DNA of 64,000 nt from Lithospermum erythrorhizon (lineage: Eukaryota; Streptophyta; Magnoliopsida; Boraginales; Boraginaceae), in assembly GCA_019722365.1 (NCBI GenBank), contig JADFUC010001284.1:26736-90735 (forward strand), in the 5' to 3' direction. Shown here one piece after another: positions 11,031 through 23,314 of this stretch (position 1 is the stretch's first letter; each line of letters opens with the position of its first letter). A model generated the notes under the pieces. The model did not search any database. It was not told the DNA's origin and saw only the letters and a list, made by a program, of their open reading frames with translations. Made by a program: the position numbers and the translations under genes.

Positions 11031-11304
11031 TGCATCCGCAGCCGACCTAACTTTTTGGCTAAAAATCCCGGCCTCCCCCACCCATCGCCTTCCTGCATCG
11101 ATTGTGTCCACGCACAATGCCGATCCGATTCTTTTCTTTACATTTTGGCACGACATTAACTCGACATTTATTAGGTGGAATTTATTATATTTTATTAATT
11201 CTTACGAATTCACGCTAAGTGTATCAATCAAACAAGCCAAAAGAATACACCCATGAATCTTAAGGAAAATATAATACTTTATTGGAGATTGTGATATAAT
11301 TATT
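11031..11304. other. spacer without recognisable features
   Basis: A 76-residue plus-strand frame (11026-11256) has no recognisable motif. No repeat or RNA gene is evident. Confidence 0.3.
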
Positions 11305-13668
11305 AGTTGGAAATATTTCTAAAATATACTTTAGTTTCATCAACTATTTTCGGTTGACCTATTCTTTAAGGTGGATTAATATTTTAATAATTAATTATTA
11401 CGATTAATTATCCCAAGTTTTAATGCATTTCTATAAATACAAGACTAAAACACCTTAAGTAAAATAATATTTATAGGCCATATTATCTATATAATATAAT
11501 AATATATCACAAGGTCCATGACATCCATCAAATATATCATATTATATTATGCATGATAAATAATCAACATTATATTTAAACATACATGGCATGGATGAAG
11601 CAATAAGGCAAGCACACACATTGCATGTCAAGAACAATCATCAGATGAAATGAACTATATTTAATTTATCTAAGTGTAAAGTCAACAGAACCTAATCCTA
11701 GTATTTATTTTAATATCTAATAATACAACGATTTAGCATTATCCAAAATACATGTTTTACACTCATGGACGATTAATCCTGTTATGCTTATAATTCGAAA
11801 CTCCAATTATCTAATAATCTTAGGTCCTTTATCCAATTAAATCAAATTCAAAATATTATGCTTAAACCTAATCGAGATTAGAATTTAATTGACCTAAGTC
11901 TATTAGCTTTAATTGATTCCAAGAAACAATTAACATTTAATCTGATCAAATTAGAACTAATTTAAATGTGTTTAAAATAATTTATTAATTTAATTCTCAT
12001 AAAAAATTTAAATTAATTCAATTCAATTAATGTCCAATAAATCAATTTTGACAAAAATTCATCAAGAATTGAGTTTGGATCAAATCAAACTCAATTGGCC
12101 TATTTAATAAATCAAATGGACCAAGAAACCTAGCAAATTGCATCCGCTGCAATTCCACATGCAAGCCTATCGTACTCAAACGGACCGGCCCACGCAATCC
12201 ACACGCTGGACCACGTGGGGGAACGGTGCTCACTGCATTCAAAACCGCACGCCCAACATCAAGCTCGCCACGCCATTGCCGACATGGTTTCATCGCAGCA
12301 CGACACGCTGCCGATGATGCTGCGCATAATACGTCAAGACACGTGTCGCCCACTCGGGCAATCGCCACGTGTCAAGCCTATTCGTGCCGGGTCAAAAACA
12401 AGCCAATTCGGGGTCAACGAAAGGACTCGCTTGGACCGAGTCAACTTAGCTACCCGACTTTATGATCGCCACTATCGACGCCATCACACGCCGCACGGCC
12501 GACGCTGCAAATTAATCGGCCGACCTTTTTGTTCGACAATTCGGAATAATCGACGGCTTTTACTCATTTCAATTAATAAACTGTCATAAAAATTAATTCA
12601 GAAATATCCAAAAAAATCTCAAAAATTAGAAATATTATTTGAAAATTTTTCACATTAAAATATTTTTGAAAATAATAATTTCAATTATATTTAATTATTT
12701 TATTAACATAATTCATCAACAAAAATAAACATCATAAAACCAAATTAAACATGTAAAATAGTCCATAATTCAACAAAAACGTTTCATGCTTGCTTACATT
12801 AACGGTAATCAAGTAACCCGAGCTGAGGCTACTGCTGTTCTAAACGATAATCAAGTTCTAAACTTAACATATAATGAATCCGAGAATGCTACAGATTGTA
12901 CAAAAATAATAAACACCGCTACAAGCTGTACCTTATTTTCGATTATATCAAGTAGGCAACGGAATTGAATTGCTCACAATACCCAAGTGAGGGATGCTCC
13001 AAGACGCCCACACCCAAAGAAATTACACAAACTCTTCCGTGACGTTTTTCTAGAACGCTTGAAGCATAAACTAGAATCAAAAGATGGAAGAAAACTTGTT
13101 TTCTTAAAAATGAGGGGGGTCTGCTATTTTGGTTTTCATGTGGTAGAGTTTTGATTTTTGTAAATCAAAATATGAGCATTAGTTTTAGTTGTGTTGGACA
13201 AACCACTTAAATAGGCCAACACTACTGAGAGTTTTAAGCGAGATAAAAACTTTCAAAAATCTCATCTCTTCCACCGCCCCACCGAGTCCTCGGATTCGGA
13301 TTTTCCATCCCTGAATGCTTTCTTTCACAAGCTTCACTTCATAATTTTTTTAATTTTATAATGCATTTATTATAGTTTAGTTTACTGCTTGTAGACCTTA
13401 GGACTTAATTGATTAAGAGTAATATATTAAACAATATTAACCCCACTATTGTATTAATATATAGATTACTTAGATGACCATGGGGTGAAGCCATCGTAAC
13501 CCCTAATGTCAATACGTTAATCCTAAAATACTAATTGTCTAACAATTAATATATATTGAACTTACATATATATGTAATATATAATTTGAATGATTAAATC
13601 GATTGTACAATCTAAATTGTTCAACGGGCATTTTTATGAGATCGAATTTCTCTTACATTTACAATTTC
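11305..13668 (+). mobile_element. large copia-like LTR block (probable solo LTR)
   Basis: The block opens GTTGGAAATATTTC, a common type of copia LTR start. It contains long AT-rich parts and a GC-rich island (about 12130-12560) with several ACGTG cores, and closes with AAATTTCTCTTACA-like sequence. Its last 280 bp match, inverted, the stretch at 1-240. ORFs of 60-124 residues in the GC-rich island overlap on both strands and have no domains, so they are not called as genes. No internal coding region, partner LTR or target duplication was found. Exact ends are estimates. Confidence 0.45.
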
Positions 13669-14456
13669 ATCATTTAAAATAGGTTAGCCGCATCACCATC
13701 ATCGAACTTTCACCGGGTGCCCATTCATCACTGGTTTCTATCGCAGTTCATTCTCCACCACTTAGCCCGACGTTGTCAAGCAACATTAATTGCAGTGGCA
13801 TTTTACCAAATAACCCCCTCTTCTCCTCTATACACATATGTGTGAAATGACTATTTCATTCTCTATTTGCAGTTTAATAGTTAGAAGTTCCATTGGGCAA
13901 AATTGTCATTTCACTAAAAAGGTTACTATTTTGACTAAAATACCCCACGGAGTTGGTGTTTTAACGGCCATTTTGATCGCCGGGACCAAATTTTAGCCAA
14001 TTGTCTAAAGTCAAGTGGACGGAATGGAACACGTTAAAATCGAGCGATGGAATGAAAATTCGAAAGAAAGTTCAGTTGATAGTTACCCTTTAGCCTTTTA
14101 AAAATATAAAAGGTTAACATATCTCTGCGGAATTCATTTTGAAGAAAATAGAAATAAAATAAAGGCTAAAACAATTGTTTGGGGCTAGTTTTGAACTTGG
14201 AGACCTTATAAAATGGACAAAGACTTCAACTATCTAAACTATTTTATTTTAATGTAGATATTCATGTCAATATTGATATCAAATTGTGGGGGTCTGCCTA
14301 TGCTTTACTTCAATTATTAAACCCTTTCACTGTAAAAGCCTGTCCTTTTGGTTTTGATTTGCTAAAAAGATAGCAAGGAAAACAAGATTTATTTTAGGAG
14401 AATATTCCAACCAATCTTTGAAAAAATCAACCTATTCTCGAAAAAAATGACTATCA
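13669..14456. other. intergenic stretch, no gene seen
   Basis: The sequence is AT-rich with short pyrimidine runs. I see no ORF with motifs, no RNA gene and no terminal repeats. Confidence 0.35.
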
Positions 14457-15775
14457 TTGTAGACAGTCAAAACTTAATTAATTAAATTATGTAATCCTAA
14501 TTTAAGAGGGTCGATTAATTAAATTAATTAAATATCAATCTTAGTGTGACAAGTGGCGATTAGGGTTCTGACTAGTGCTCCAATTAAAATTGGACACATG
14601 GAAATTACGGGTTCCCAAAAATTAATTAAAGTGGTGAAATTATGTTTTATCATTAAACAAAACCTAAGGAAACTTTTATGGAATTTTAAAATAGCTCTAA
14701 ATTTATGGGATTAAAATAATATATTTGAGGAGAAAAACGAGGTTTAAAAAATAGGGTATTTTTGACAAATGTATCCAAAAATAGCACCCATAGGAAAATA
14801 CGATATGGGAAACTTTTATCTTGGAAATAGTGGGAAAAATTATGATTATGTATCGCTTGAAAAGCAAAGTTGGCAAAACTTTAATATTTTATTCACTCAT
14901 TGCCCAGTCCGGGATTCACCTAATCATGGACCTACCAATTTAAGAAAGTCCAAAAGGACATAAATACCCTTCCTTATATTTGAAAATAACACACACCATA
15001 GGAAAATACAACAAAATTCTGCCTGATAGAATTTCAACATGTTTCCCAGAAATTTTTCTAAAGAATCATCTAAAGTTTGTTGGCCAGAAAAGCCACCACA
15101 AGGTCGCCTCAAAACCACCACAAATTCATCACAAAACTATCAAAAACACATAAATCTTCAACCCCAGAGCCAAAATAGGTGCATAAAATCAAGAACACGG
15201 TTGAACTACTGCACAAACGTAGTAATTTCAGGAACAACACCTGAATTTTATGAGAATCAGATCTAAGTCAGAGCTCAAACATCAAATCACTACATGATTA
15301 AGCCACAAAGGTTCTTAGTAACATGTGTGGTAGGGATATAAGATGCAAGCCTCGGTTCCGCCCGTCAGAAATACGGGTGTCATGCACCCCCTTTGACGAA
15401 AACAAGCATTTCCTAACATATGATAACACCCGAAGATTAGAGACGCCGCTAAGCACCCGAGTTTGGTCCAACATGACGGGATCTGCTGCTAAGTGCCCCA
15501 ACTTAGCCACACATCCAAGTCTCACTTCCACGACCAAGTCCAAAGATCAAGACTAAATTCATACGTACCCACACGGGATCAAACCGCAGGCACCCCTGCC
15601 CGTAATTTCATTCATATCCAAATCAAGACCAAGTCTCAAGACCGAGTCAACTGCCAAAAAGACTTAACTGCCACGCAATTCCGTGCAATTGGGTTTTGCC
15701 TATTTGCCTATTTTCCGATTTTATAACCCCACAATAAAAACTTGCATCTCTCGAAAGTATTTTGTGAGTCGCTAT
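14457..15775 (+). mobile_element. LTR-like block (possible solo LTR or fragment)
   Basis: It begins TGTAGACAGTCAAAACTTAA, resembling known TGTAGAC... LTR starts. It then shows AATTAATTAAAT repeats, a GACAAGTGGCGATTAGGG segment, and an AAATACCC-containing leader-like stretch near 14960-15000. A less AT-rich part at 15300-15640 has overlapping ORFs on both strands that I do not recognise. No matching second copy or target duplication was seen, so the assignment is tentative. Confidence 0.35.
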
Positions 15776-15810
15776 GGATACGACGGTACTAGTTAAAAAG
15801 GAATATTATA

Positions 15811-16862
15811 GCCGTAATCACTTATGTTTACAAGATATTTTCTCAATGACATTTAAAACAAATCCCCGATCACTTATCTTTAAAAATGTTCCACTTGATC
15901 ACCCATTCCGTCACGTGAGGTACACGTGACTATTCAATAGGGGCATTTTTGTCTTTTCACTTAATCGAACGAGTGATTGACTGGGACTTTTTCAAAGATA
16001 GGTGATCGACTGAGACGGCTTAAAACATAAGTGGTCGACCGAAACATCGGGTAAACATAAAGCGATCGACCTTAAACATCAAGAAACATAAAGCGATCGA
16101 TCGGGTAACATTAGATAGCTGAGAAGCGGGAGGTAATTTGTCACTAACATTTAATGATATTAATGACTCCAAAAAACTTCTCTTAGAACATTTGATTATC
16201 TCTTTTCTCCCCTTAATTACAATCTCGCTCCCAATTTCTTCCACAAATTAGTAATCTTAATCACCATCTTTATCTTCCCAATTCAAACCTCATCTCCATT
16301 GAACATTGAACTCCACCAAAACTTGAAGTCAAACCAACATGACTCCGTTTTGAGTATTTCAAAAATGAGAAATAAAAATAAGTATAAAGAATTTCTTTGG
16401 GGAAGCCAATTTTGCTATGCATTGATATGAAAAATGTCATAAATTGAACCGGTATAACAAAAATTAAGGGGGAGAAATGGATATCAAATGTTACAATAGA
16501 AAGTTGTTTTGGGTCATTAAGAACATTTAAATATGAAATTGATCAAATTAGTCTACTTATGTTTGCCTATATTTGATTAATGTTACTAAGCATCACATAT
16601 GTTTACCTATCACTTAGTCGATCACCTATATTAAACCGTCTGAAGTCGGTCGCTTCATATCTTTTAGTAAAAAAGTTCCAATGATCACCGCTCGATTGAA
16701 GTGAAAAGACCTAAAATGCCCTTATCGAAAAGTCACGGTTCCTCATATTTATCGAATGGGTGATCGATCGAACATTTTTTAAAGATAGGTGATCAACCTC
16801 GACGGTCGAAACATATTGTGAATCGACCGAAACATCTTGTAAACATAGAAGCATCAGCCGAT
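15811..16862. mobile_element. fold-back element with about 300-bp terminal inverted repeats
   Basis: The left arm (about 15811-16110) and the right arm (about 16570-16862) are inverted copies. In both, outward to inward, come ATGTTTACAAGATRTTT, GATCACYTATCTTTAAAAA, GATCACCCATTC, AGGGCATTTT and TCTTTTCACTT, then a less similar inner part. The loop of about 460 bp is AT-rich and non-coding. The outer ends read GCCGTAATC on the left and, inverted, GGCTGATGC on the right. Long inverted arms suggest a Mutator-like MITE or a fold-back element. No convincing target duplication was found. The arms would form a long hairpin RNA if transcribed. Confidence 0.7.
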
Positions 16863-17850
16863 GCCATTAATACTATTATGTTTGAAGTCACATTTGTTTC
16901 ATATCATGTATTTAAGTAGTTATAAGTTTTCTGGCCTATTCATAAAGTGTGAAACCGGCCACATTGTCCACCCTCGGTGTCCTTGCCCAGGGGATATCGA
17001 GGAGTTAATCGCGGACGTGCCTAATCGATTAGGATTACAACATTCGCAAGTTTTCACCTATTAATGATACTATCCAATAAGATGAGTAGTCACAAACTAA
17101 TATTAACCCAATGATTAAATTTTGATAAATTACCTGTTACTATGTAAGATAAATATTTTAAGGCAGATCAAATATAAAAATTAGGGGGCGAATGATATAA
17201 TTTTTTCAAAAATTGTATATATTTTTTTCAAAAATCTTCGGCGGCGATCATTCCTCCGCACTTCTAGTTCCTTTAGTGGGTATATTGGACAAGTTATTAA
17301 CTATAAAATGATACTTAAGTCTGAATCTTTAAGCCTTGTGATGGATTGTTAAGTTGGGCTTTTGAGTCGAATATAAAATGGATATTTGACACTTAATAAT
17401 AACTCATATCACCGTATCGTGGATTGCATACGAAATACGAATCACAATTTCAAAACGGGAAGCGCCATGAAGAGGGATTGTGGTAGGCACATATTTAGTC
17501 CGCCCCACAACCTTCGTTATATAGAAAACTCATACACAATTATACAGTCACTATGGCAACTATAAAAAGTTTATAAGTGAAACATAAAATCGAAAACCAA
17601 AAACATCATGATAAAAGCTAAAATAAAAAAATTAAAAACATGAACTAAAATAAATTAAAATGAATAATATTTAATTTTACACTCAGTATGAAATTAAAAA
17701 GTGAATAGAAAATAAAAAGCGACAACTTTAGCACGAGACATAAAACTTCAAAAAACTATAAACATAAATTAAAATGAATTTGAATAATTAATACTTTGTA
17801 TTTAAAGTTAAAAAGGATAAAAAATGAAATGAAATTAATTATAAAAATAT
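16863..17850. other. intergenic stretch upstream of the prohibitin gene
   Basis: No coding motif is seen. A 67-residue frame at 16861-17064 contains GHIVHPRCPCPGDIEELIAD but matches nothing I know. The part from 17520 on is AT-rich and probably includes the prohibitin promoter. Confidence 0.3.
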
Positions 17851-18986
17851 TTAGAAACCCAAACATCTTGTTCAAGCAATCTCTCACAATACTGGTAAAC
17901 CTTTCTCCCCTTCATTTATCATCCCTAATTACTCGATCAGGAGGTATACACACTCTCATTCTACGTACACATTTCACTGCATCATGTACACATTTCACTG
18001 CATCATGTACACATTTCATCTATTTTACTCTCATTTGCATGGAATAATTTGTTATTTATATATCATTTTCAATAATATTCAGCTCATAATTTTTTATTAT
18101 AGTTTTGTTTAATTTCATACCTTTGTTTTTTATCTCAATTTTATTTAACTGGGATATATTAGTATGCTTGATTAGTCACTTAATAATTCTATTACTCGAT
18201 TTTGATAATAATTTAGTACTACATTTCAATTTAACTGGAAGATTTTACTTATCGATTACAATTACTCAATTTTGACCATAAAATAATCTTATTTAAATAT
18301 TTTTTGTTTAATATGACGTACAAGTATTTGTAGTTTATAATTGTAAGCATTTTTTTTATATATAAACTCTAAATTATTTGATTGAATTTTTACTTATTGT
18401 TGACAAAAAACCTATAAGTTAAACCAAAATCGAGGGAGTATTAATCCAATGATTTCTTAATATTGGAATTTTTTTTACGAATGGCTGCTTGATCTTGATG
18501 TACAATATGTAATAGTATGAATATTTTTATTAAAATTCAAAGTTATATGGATAAATCATTGTTCGAAATTGCGTTGAACTGGAATATACTCCCCTCATCC
18601 CTAAAATAACGTCCAGTTTGACTTTTTAATTGTTAAAATTAACAAACTTTGTTGTGCTAGTTGACTCACTCAACTTTGTTTTGAATCAAAATTATAATGT
18701 TAATAGTAGAGTTGGATGAAAGTACTACATTTGATATATTTTTCACAAAATATTGTACAACATATTTGAAATTTATTTGAAGTCAGTTTAAAATGTCAAA
18801 CATAATCAAAATTAAAAACCGAACGATCTTTTAGGGATGGAGGGAGTATATATATTTTCTTTTTTATTTTGCGTATGTTTAAGTATGTGTGTTGTTCTGA
18901 GATGAGACTTTGTTATTATACTAGTTTAATTGCTTCCTGAGACGTTTTAAGTGATTTATGGTAATTGTTATGAGTTTTTTTTTCCA
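17850..18986 (+). promoter_or_regulatory. probable 5' UTR exon and leader intron of the prohibitin gene
   Basis: Just before the start codon lies TTTTTTTTTCCAG followed by CGTTCTGAAAG, a strong splice acceptor 11-12 bp upstream of the ATG at 18999. This suggests a leader intron, which is common in plant prohibitin genes. A plausible leader exon ends at about 17893 (CTCACAATACTG before GTAAACC). A short 20-bp tandem repeat (CACATTTCACTGCATCATGTA) lies near 17966-18015. Transcription start and donor are inferred, not proven. Confidence 0.45.
18589..18846. mobile_element. Stowaway MITE (258 bp) in the prohibitin leader intron
   Basis: The left end is TA then CTCCCCTCATCCCTAAAA. The right end is TTTTAGGGATGGAGGGAG then TA. 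These are good terminal inverted repeats with TA target duplication. The interior is AT-rich and contains typical GTTTGAC and AATGTCAAAC-like subterminal words. It is complete and little diverged at the ends, so comparatively young. Confidence 0.9.
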
Positions 18987-18998
18987 GCGTTCTGAAAG

Positions 18999-21900
18999 AT
19001 GAATGTGAACAATGTCAAGATCCCTAAGATGCCTAATGCTGGGCCAGCGTCTGCTTTAATCGGTGTTGGCCTTGTTGCTGGGGTCGGAATTTACGTAGTT
19101 GCTAACAGTCTCTACAATGTTGAGGGCGGTCACAGAGCCATTGTCTTCAACCGCATTGTTGGCGTCAAAGAGAAGGTTTGGACTTACCTTAGCAGTTTCA
19201 TTTTACGACAGATGCGTTTTATGAATGTTAACCAATATTGCTCCTGGTTGTTCAGTCATTCGATAAGCAGAGTCATTCGTTGATTAGATTATTTTTATGT
19301 AAATAACTCTATGAATGTAGAAGATTAAGTGGGGTTTGTCTAATGAGCCTTAAGCCCTTAACTAAGTGCTGGTAGAATATTTATAACCGTTTGATAGCCT
19401 GAAGGAAATGTGCAGCTCATATGATAGACATAATGTGGAATATTGTTTGTATGCTAAGGTCTGTCTGCTCTAAGTTGAATTTTCATTCTGAGAGCTATAT
19501 AGAGTCTCAAAATAGGCAAGTTAATTTTTTTATGTTGTACACATTCAACGAAAGTTGCTTTAGGTCTCTTTCTAACTCGGATATGTCTTGAGTTATCTTG
19601 TAACATTTAGCTTTTATTTGTGCCCTTTATATTACAGTTGAAGGGAATATTGTTGCACAAATGAAAGTATGAGTTTCCCTACTCATGGGTATTGCAGCAT
19701 CATGGTAGCACAAATATTTTGGTCAGCGATTGTATTTGATGAACTCCCGGTCTCCTGTCTCTTCATTTATCTCTTACGTGTAATGTCTACTGTATGAAAT
19801 TACTAAGACTATGTTGAACATAATTCTTGTGATATTGTATTTCTTATTTGACCATTAGATTTGGTTGGTCTAATCACCACTCTAGTCGTCTTTAGATACT
19901 TATATATTTAGTTGTTTCTCTGATGATATATAGGTTTATCCTGAAGGGACGCACTTTATGATCCCTTGGTTTGATAGGCCAGTGATTTATGACGTTCGGG
20001 CGCGTCCTCATTTGGTGGAGAGTACCTCTGGTAGTCGTGATCTTCAGATGGTACTTTATTTCTGTTCCTTACTAACAAGTAAAAAATGGTGTCTGCATAA
20101 TTACATAGGTGATATTAATTGAATATTACGGTAGCTGCTACCAATTGGCCATGGTTAATGTTTTTGTTAAATTATTTTTTACGAGAGCATGCTTGAGTTG
20201 GAATACCTCGATTCTCCACCCCACCCCCAAACCTATCGTCTTTTTTTAATGCATCCCGTGTCATTGTTCTCATTTGATTTGTGGTCATACATGAAATTTT
20301 ACAAAAATGTAAAAAGGGAGCAGTGATCATGTCTCTAGTAAATATCAGCTAGCTATCACAGTTCTGTTGATTGGAGGAGTTGCATTATTTGGATATTCCA
20401 TAGCTTATGTTCGAATGAGTTGGACCATTCTGAACTGTAATAAAATTTTATTAGAGTATTGTAAAGTGAATCAATTTCACAAGGACAAAATTGTCTGCTT
20501 TATTGTTCATCTTGTGAAAGCTTCGGGTTAAATCAGAGCTCTGGCCATTTATTTGTTCAAAAAAATTCTACGAAGACTGGTTTTGTAAGTTCTTGCATGA
20601 AAGAACGGTTGTGACTTGTTTCAATTGAACTTGTATTTCGTTTGAGTAGGTGAAAATTGGTCTTCGAGTTCTAACACGTCCAGTGCCAGATCAACTGCCT
20701 ACCATTTATCGCTCCCTTGGGGAAAACTTCAATGAAAGAGTCTTGCCTTCAATCATCCATGAAACACTAAAAGCTGTGGTTGCACAGTACAATGCCAGCC
20801 AGCTCATCACCCAGCGAGAGGTAACTTACTATTCTATTAATTGTTTGTTCACTTTATCATATATTTATACTACCTTATTATTGTCGAATCATCCAAACAT
20901 GAGATAAGTTGCTACGTCTTCAATTGTCTGTTACTCAGTTCAGATTTCTATATTGTCCTCTTAAATCATGGTTCTGTAGGAAACCGTATATTATAACAAT
21001 GTTTTGTTGAATAACTGTTACTATTTTGAAGGCCGTCAGTAGACAGATTCGTATGGTTCTGACAGCGAGGGCAAAGACTTTCAATATTGCATTAGATGAT
21101 GTGGCCATAACTGCCCTTACTTTTGGGAGAGAATTCACATCTGCAATTGAAGCTAAACAAGTTGCTGCACAAGAAGCTGAAAGGGCCAAGTTTGTGGTGG
21201 AAAAGGCTGAACAAGACAAGAAAAGTGCTGTTATTAAAGCTCAGGTAAGATATCATTCTCATTCAATTCACCTGAAGCTTATATGTATGAGTGGTAGTAT
21301 CTCCTTCGTGAAGCTTAGGAAACATAACTTGTAAGATAAATGCTATTACCAAAGCTCAGATAACTTGTACAGTTTCATTCGTAACTAGTTCACCCGTTGA
21401 TCATCACTGAAGACCAAACTTTCACAAGATTTTCTCTAGTTCTTCCTTCCCTTTTCGAAGCTCGTATGCTATACATGCGTGAGCACTTAGAATTTTTGTG
21501 ATGCCTAGGAAGCAGGACTTGTATTTCAATGTACAGGTTTAGGTTGAACGCACTGTTTCCAGATTCAGTCTTGCTGCTGTTATATGCAACTTTCAAGTAA
21601 GTTTTAGTTTGATTAGGTGTATTAGTGGGGCGATAGTAGTGGGATGCATTCAGTTGTGACTTCTGAGGGAATCTATCACACTTAAAAAAATGGAAGGGTT
21701 CAGCAATCCCTTCAAATTTTGCAATATTGTTTCAAACATGAGTTAGCCGGCTTAGGCGGGAGCCTGTTTATAGGCATTGGGGTATGTTAGTGTTATTGTT
21801 GTTATTTTCACATGAGTTAGCATCTCGGGGATGAGTTTGTTATCTATTCTCAGTTACCTGCTCAAATGGCGTTCAAAATTCTAATGACTGATGTGTATAA

Positions 21901-22250
21901 AACATTTATTCTGTCTTCATAACTCTGATTCTGAAGAATGCAGCATTTCCATTATTTTATCTATCCCTTTCCTTAATCAAGGTGTACTTAATTCCCATTC
22001 ATTGTGTGAATGAAAAATATTTACGCGCTTTCATCAACAGGGAGAAGCTAAGAGTGCTCAGTTGATTGGTCAAGCAATCGCCAATAATCCGGCTTTTATC
22101 ACACTCAGAAAGATCGAAGCAGCAAGAGAGATTGCGAATACCATCTCCAAATCATCAAACAAAGTCTACCTGAGTTCAGAGGATCTGCTGCTCAACCTTC
22201 AGGAGATGAAGTTGGACATACCAGGGAGGCAGCCAACTAACTGGAGTTAA
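18999..22250 (+). CDS. PHB: prohibitin, type II (mitochondrial inner-membrane scaffold)
   Basis: Five coding exons: 18999-19175, 19934-20050, 20650-20820, 21032-21244 and 22041-22250. All introns are phase 0 with GT-AG ends, giving 295 residues. Residues about 19-38 form the N-terminal hydrophobic anchor ([20 protein letters not shown]), followed by [14 protein letters not shown]. The SPFH/PHB domain covers roughly 40-200, with [51 protein letters not shown] and [10 protein letters not shown]. The coiled-coil region follows ([20 protein letters not shown], then [10 protein letters not shown]), and the C-terminus contains [17 protein letters not shown]. Plant family members form ring complexes of type I and type II subunits in the inner mitochondrial membrane. 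They stabilise cristae and inner-membrane proteases. The N-terminal sequence fits the type-II group (Arabidopsis PHB1/2/6). The C-terminus is slightly longer than in Arabidopsis PHB1. The gene appears intact. Confidence 0.97.
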
Positions 22251-22664
22251 CTATATCAATTAGCTACTTACGTTCTTTTTCCTCAGGATTTTAGATTGTG
22301 AGCTTCAAGAAAGCCATTCTTCAATAATGCACGCCTTGGACGTGTTTATCTAGACTTACACCTGCTCCTTCTAACCTGTCTAGGATTTTGGTTGAAACAT
22401 AGAGATGTTTTAGCTGGATTGCTGCAAAGATGATCATTTAGGTCCTTTTTTACTGAGTTGTTTTCTTTCTTCTCTAGAGTATGTGAAATGACAAGTACAC
22501 ACCATTGACATTGATAAAGGGGGCTCTATAGAATATAAAAAAGTTACAATCTTGCACAAGGACTTGGTCACATCTCATCATTTAAGCATAAAATGCATGC
22601 AAAAGAAGATACAGCTCAGGCAAATCAAAACCTTTTCTTTAAGAAATAGCTTATGATCTACTGA
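22251..22664 (+). other. prohibitin 3' UTR and spacer before the duplicated exon
   Basis: This contains the 3' untranslated region after the TAA stop. No ORF is evident. The stretch joins the functional last exon to its decayed copy. Confidence 0.5.
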
Positions 22665-22863
22665 TAGTGTTCAATTGATTGGTCAAGCCAGTGCCAACAA
22701 TCCGGCCTTTATCACACTTGGGACAATTGAAGAAGCAACAGAGATTACACACACCATCTTTAATTCCGCAAACAAAGTCTTCTCAAGTTCCGAGGCTGTT
22801 CTGGATGAAATTGGTCGATCCAGGAAGAAAGTATTCCTATCCCCTCTCCCCTACCTCGCTTAG
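22665..22863 (+). pseudogene. decayed tandem copy of the last prohibitin exon
   Basis: The frame reads [20 protein letters not shown] and then continues EEATEITHTIFNSANKVF. It aligns with exon 5 of the prohibitin gene ([20 protein letters not shown] onward) from its sixth codon. It lacks the GEAK start of the exon and carries many substitutions. After SSSEAVLDEI it leaves the family sequence and the frame ends at the TAG near 22861. It could be a remnant of a second prohibitin gene or a tandem exon duplication. Use as an alternative last exon is conceivable, since a TGATAG precedes it, but the acceptor context is poor. Confidence 0.85.
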
Positions 22864-22960
22864 ATGGTTTCCTTTTGACAACATCAATGAGTCATATTAA
22901 TAGCATGTATGAACTCCTCATTGTAGGTTTAACATTCGGAGATTTTGTTTTTATGTGAAG

Positions 22961-22962
<2 letters not shown>

Positions 22963-22993
<31 letters not shown>

Positions 22994-22994
22994 C
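22963..22994. repeat. (TA)n microsatellite
   Basis: About 15 uninterrupted TA units follow GTGATG, downstream of the prohibitin pseudo-exon. Confidence 0.95.
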
Positions 22995-23314
22995 GAAGTG
23001 CTACAGTTGATTTCCATGAAGTCTCTTATCAAATCATGTGGCACTTTAAATTGTAACACTTGTTCTTTTTTAATATATTTCAACCTCAAAACTGTTTCAT
23101 TTTTTGGTTAAAAGAACTTGAAATATAGAAATTTTGAGGACAACTACGAAAATAATTAATTTTACATTCACTTTCCTTCAATATATCTAACACATGCAAA
23201 TTTTATTAAAATTTCAACCAATTCAAGAAATGAAATGTTCTATTCATTTAGTCCAAACCATCTCAATCAACTCCTAGATTTTGTATATGAGACAAAGCTT
23301 ACCTGGAAGAGATG
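22995..23314. other. spacer before the Sirevirus element
   Basis: AT-rich non-coding sequence. No gene or repeat boundary other than the LTR start at about 23315 is evident. Confidence 0.35.

Noticed and set aside
12042..12589. Overlapping ORFs of 79-124 residues on both strands in a GC-rich island
   Set aside because: They overlap each other in several frames, contain no domain, and lie inside an LTR-like block. They are best explained by GC-rich composition with few stop codons.
15298..15556. Paired ORFs of 77-81 residues on both strands
   Set aside because: They are mirror frames in a GC-richer part of an LTR-like block with no recognisable domain.
16861..17064. Small Cys/Pro-rich frame (GHIVHPRCPCPGDIEEL) as a possible peptide gene
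   Set aside because: It has no signal peptide, no homology I recognise, and begins at the edge of the fold-back element.
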